8,046 nt of DNA from JBCDCU01 sp039180865. GTDB taxonomy: Bacteria > Pseudomonadota > Alphaproteobacteria > Rhizobiales > JACESI01. The position numbers and the translations under genes are program-made. The stretch lies in assembly GCA_039180865.1 (NCBI GenBank), contig JBCDCZ010000211.1:1-8046 (forward strand), in the 5' to 3' direction. Of this stretch, positions 5,882 through 8,046 are shown one piece after another (positions within the stretch are counted from its first letter, which is position 1; every line of letters starts with the position of its first letter). Under the pieces are notes generated by a model. That model was not told the origin of the DNA. It saw only the letters and a program-made list of their open reading frames with translations, and searched no databases.

Positions 5882-7660
5882 GTGTTTCGTACAGAAGACA
5901 AGAAGCCCGGCGTATGGACATTGATGCGGCCTGTGATGGGCCGGATCTGGATAGGTATGATCCTTGCCGCATCCGGAACCACCGCATCCCTTCTCGCCGT
6001 GGCAGCCCTATCGCTGGTCGTCCACGTTCTCATCACCTCTGAGCCAATCGTTTTCCTTGGACGTGAATGGGGCATTCAGGCCCTCGTAACTGCTGCGCTC
6101 ATCTTGACTGCGTTTACGATCCTCTTCCGGCTGATTGCATTCCTCGTTTCGCACTTTGCGGCCTATTTGCTTGAAGAAATTCTGCGCACACGGTTGTCCG
6201 ATCATCTGGCGAAACTGCCGCTAGGTTCGGCCCTCGAGAGCGGCTCGGGCGCAATCAAGAAGATATTGCTGGACGATGTGCGGGGATTACACGTCTATGT
6301 GGCTGACAGCACCCCGCTCATTGGCCGTTCCGTCGCCGGACCAATTGTGACCCTCATCCTGTTATTTGCTATCGATTGGCGTCTGGCGCTCGCGTCCATG
6401 GCGGTTTTCGTGTTGGGCATGATCACGCTCAATCTCGCCATGAAGGATTCCAAGGAACTGCGCGAAGCCTATGACGAGTGTAATGAGGAAATTAATGCCG
6501 CCGCAATTGAATTTGTTCAGGCCATGCCTGTGGTGCGGACCTTCGATACAGGAACGAGCACTTTCAAGCGCTACCATACGATGCTCGTCAACTTTCGGGA
6601 TATGCTGGCAAAATGGATTGTGCTCACCAGTAATGCGGCGCGCTTTGCCATACTGATCCTTGGCCCGCTTCCGACCCTTGTTGTCGTCTCAATTGCGGGG
6701 ATACTGCTTTATTCCCAGGGCCTCATCTCATTTTCGGTACTCATGGCGTTCTGGCTCCTGTCGACGGGTGTCGCAGAGGCTTTGATGCCGCTCATGTGGC
6801 TGATGAACATGAACCGTATGGCGGAAATCGGCGCAATTCGCATCAACGATTATCTGTCCCGTCCACCTTTGCCTGCCGTTACAAACCCGGCATCGCCGAA
6901 AGATGCCTCAATCTTTTTCGAAAACGTGGATTTTGCCTATCCAAACCGAAAGCAGCTTGCGCTGTCAGGGGCCTCGTTCACGGCCGATGAAGGCACGGTC
7001 ACCGCCCTTGTCGGACCGTCTGGAAGCGGCAAGAGTACGATCGCAAAACTGATCCCCCGATTTTACGACGTCACCGGCGGCGCAATCAAGGTAGGCGGCG
7101 TGGACGTTCGCAACATTCCAACCGACGAACTCATGAAACACGTCTCCTTCGTTTTCCAGGATACGTTCCTTTTTCATGAAACCATTATGGAAAACATCCG
7201 CATCGCCAAGCCGAGCGCCACAGATGACGAAGTGAAGGAAGCCGCACGCCAGGCTATGGCGCACGACTTCATCATGGAAACACCAAGCGGCTACGACACG
7301 ATTGCCGGGGATCGCGGCACCCGGCTTTCCGGCGGCCAGCGCCAGCGGATCACGATTGCCCGCGCCATTTTGCGGAACGCTCCCATTCTTGTTCTCGATG
7401 AGGCGACCGCTTTTGCCGATCCGGAAAACGAGGCGATGATCATTCAAGCGCTGGCGCACCTGATGCGGGGCAGAACGGTGCTGATTATTGCCCATCGCCT
7501 GTCCACGATCCGCGATGCGGACCAAATCCTCGTTCTTGACCATGGCCAGATCGTGGAACGTGGCAAACATGACAGGCTTGTTCAACTGGACGGCGTTTAC
7601 AGCAAGCTTTGGAGAAACCACGAGGAAGCTCAAGGGTGGCGATTGGGAGCCGTTGGTTAA
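5882..7660 (+). CDS. ABC half-transporter (membrane domain fused to ATPase), siderophore/iron-type candidate
   Basis: A 592-residue exporter-fold ABC half-transporter in the inner membrane. A six-helix membrane domain spans about residues 20-310, with hydrophobic stretches near 22-50, 66-95, 150-185 and 255-300. The ATPase domain has Walker A GPSGSGKST (378-386), Q-loop Gln426, signature LSGGQ (482-486), Walker B ILVLDE (502-507) and switch His538, so it should hydrolyse ATP. AFADPE (510-515) replaces the usual SALD D-loop; I associate this with half-transporters of the YbtPQ/PchHI/IrtAB group that move siderophores, recalled rather than checked. Start GTG 5882 is chosen for a GGAG at 5871-5874 with 7-base spacing; an in-frame TTG at 5864 would add six residues and has no clear ribosome site. 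A second half-transporter follows after 76 bases, so the pair is probably a heterodimer. Import or export cannot be told from sequence. A multidrug or lipid exporter is the alternative. Confidence 0.9.
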   Translation: MFRTEDKKPGVWTLMRPVMGRIWIGMILAASGTTASLLAVAALSLVVHVLITSEPIVFLGREWGIQALVTAALILTAFTILFRLIAFLVSHFAAYLLEEILRTRLSDHLAKLPLGSALESGSGAIKKILLDDVRGLHVYVADSTPLIGRSVAGPIVTLILLFAIDWRLALASMAVFVLGMITLNLAMKDSKELREAYDECNEEINAAAIEFVQAMPVVRTFDTGTSTFKRYHTMLVNFRDMLAKWIVLTSNAARFAILILGPLPTLVVVSIAGILLYSQGLISFSVLMAFWLLSTGVAEALMPLMWLMNMNRMAEIGAIRINDYLSRPPLPAVTNPASPKDASIFFENVDFAYPNRKQLALSGASFTADEGTVTALVGPSGSGKSTIAKLIPRFYDVTGGAIKVGGVDVRNIPTDELMKHVSFVFQDTFLFHETIMENIRIAKPSATDDEVKEAARQAMAHDFIMETPSGYDTIAGDRGTRLSGGQRQRITIARAILRNAPILVLDEATAFADPENEAMIIQALAHLMRGRTVLIIAHRLSTIRDADQILVLDHGQIVERGKHDRLVQLDGVYSKLWRNHEEAQGWRLGAVG

Positions 7661-7736
7661 ACGGCGATCATAAGGCAGTTGTTGGGAAATCGTGATGTCA
7701 AACGACCACGGGTGAGCGATAGAAAAGGCATAAACA

Positions 7737-8046
7737 ATGTCATCAACACATTCCGTTCCAAGCCTTTTCGCCTCTTACGGGCGCATGCTGGAAGCTGCGG
7801 GCGAATTTGCCCCGAAAATGCGCCGTTCGTTCATATTGAATACCATCGCTGCAGTCGTGGAAGGGCTCGCCTTTGCCTGTTTTTATCCGCTCAGTATCGC
7901 ACTGTTGAGCGCACCAGCTGATATCAGCGGTGCGTGGTTCTGGCTTGGCGTTATGGTTGTGCTTGCCGCTGTTGATGCCAGCCTTCGCTGGACAGCCATG
8001 CAGTTCTCGTTCGGTCCTGATCTTGCTCAAGTGAATTACGATCTTC
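7737..8046 (+). CDS. Second ABC half-transporter, N-terminal part only (runs off window)
   Basis: The first 103 residues of a membrane protein that continues past the window. Start ATG 7737 follows an in-frame TAA by one codon and has AAGG (7725-7728) at 8-base spacing. Two hydrophobic segments are visible, about residues 33-58 (ending in FYPLSIALLSAP) and 66-83 (WFWLGVMVVLAAVDASL), in the pattern of the first two helices of an ABC membrane domain. No ATPase motif is in view. The call rests on this pattern and on the tandem position 76 bases after a complete half-transporter, as expected for a heterodimeric pair transcribed together. Substrate as for the first subunit. Confidence 0.7.
   Translation, partial: MSSTHSVPSLFASYGRMLEAAGEFAPKMRRSFILNTIAAVVEGLAFACFYPLSIALLSAPADISGAWFWLGVMVVLAAVDASLRWTAMQFSFGPDLAQVNYDL

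Noticed and set aside
5758..6075. 105-codon minus-strand frame at the start of the ABC gene
   Set aside because: Most of it is antisense to the ABC membrane domain, and the product has no recognisable features.
1..8046. CRISPR array, insertion sequence, prophage, toxin-antitoxin or defence genes
   Set aside because: No spaced repeats, transposase or integrase motifs, terminal inverted repeats, or small toxin-antitoxin pairs were seen; every convincing frame is a transport, metabolic or regulatory gene.

Overview
The window is a moderately GC-rich stretch of bacterial chromosome, most likely from an alphaproteobacterium (Hyphomicrobiales or Rhodobacterales type). This rests on overall protein character: a Tat-exported family 5 binding protein, an XRE-cupin regulator, a dihydroorotase-like protein of a type I associate with this class, and a possible RirA-type iron box. 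It is inferred from memory of families, not from a search. Seven protein genes are supported; the first and last run off the window.

Left block (1-3734), probable uptake and hydrolysis of a peptide-like compound. An XRE-cupin regulator (3060-3734, +) is divergent from a Tat-exported ABC substrate-binding protein (1281-2867, -). That gene is followed on the same strand by a CocE/NonD-type serine hydrolase (1-1207, -, C-terminus cut off). The AT-rich divergent region carries two inverted repeats that are good operator candidates. A 9-bp stem-loop lies between the binding-protein and hydrolase genes. No permease or ATPase partner for the binding protein is visible; they may lie left of position 1.

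Middle block (3735-5526, genes on -). A 442-residue dihydroorotase-like amidohydrolase (3812-5140) converges with the regulator across 77 bases that hold a 15-bp tandem repeat. Its metal site is unusual: the first His of the H-x-H motif is Gln. Upstream lies a small CsoR/RcnR/FrmR-family metal-sensing repressor (5263-5526) with Cys-His-Cys spacing like CsoR.

Right block (5527-8046, genes on +). About 355 bases without a clear gene separate the repressor from two tandem exporter-fold ABC half-transporters (5882-7660 and 7737 onward, the second cut off). The first is complete, with all nucleotide-binding motifs and an A-F-A-D-P-E segment after Walker B that I associate with siderophore/iron half-transporter pairs. 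A perfect TGA-N9-TCA palindrome upstream matches the rhizobial iron-responsive operator, so a heterodimeric iron/siderophore transporter under iron control is a reasonable but unproven reading.

No RNA gene, CRISPR array, insertion sequence or phage gene was seen. I did not find a clearly new system. The points most worth a second look are the atypical amidohydrolase and its neighbours, the iron-box candidate, and the regulatory DNA in the two divergent regions.
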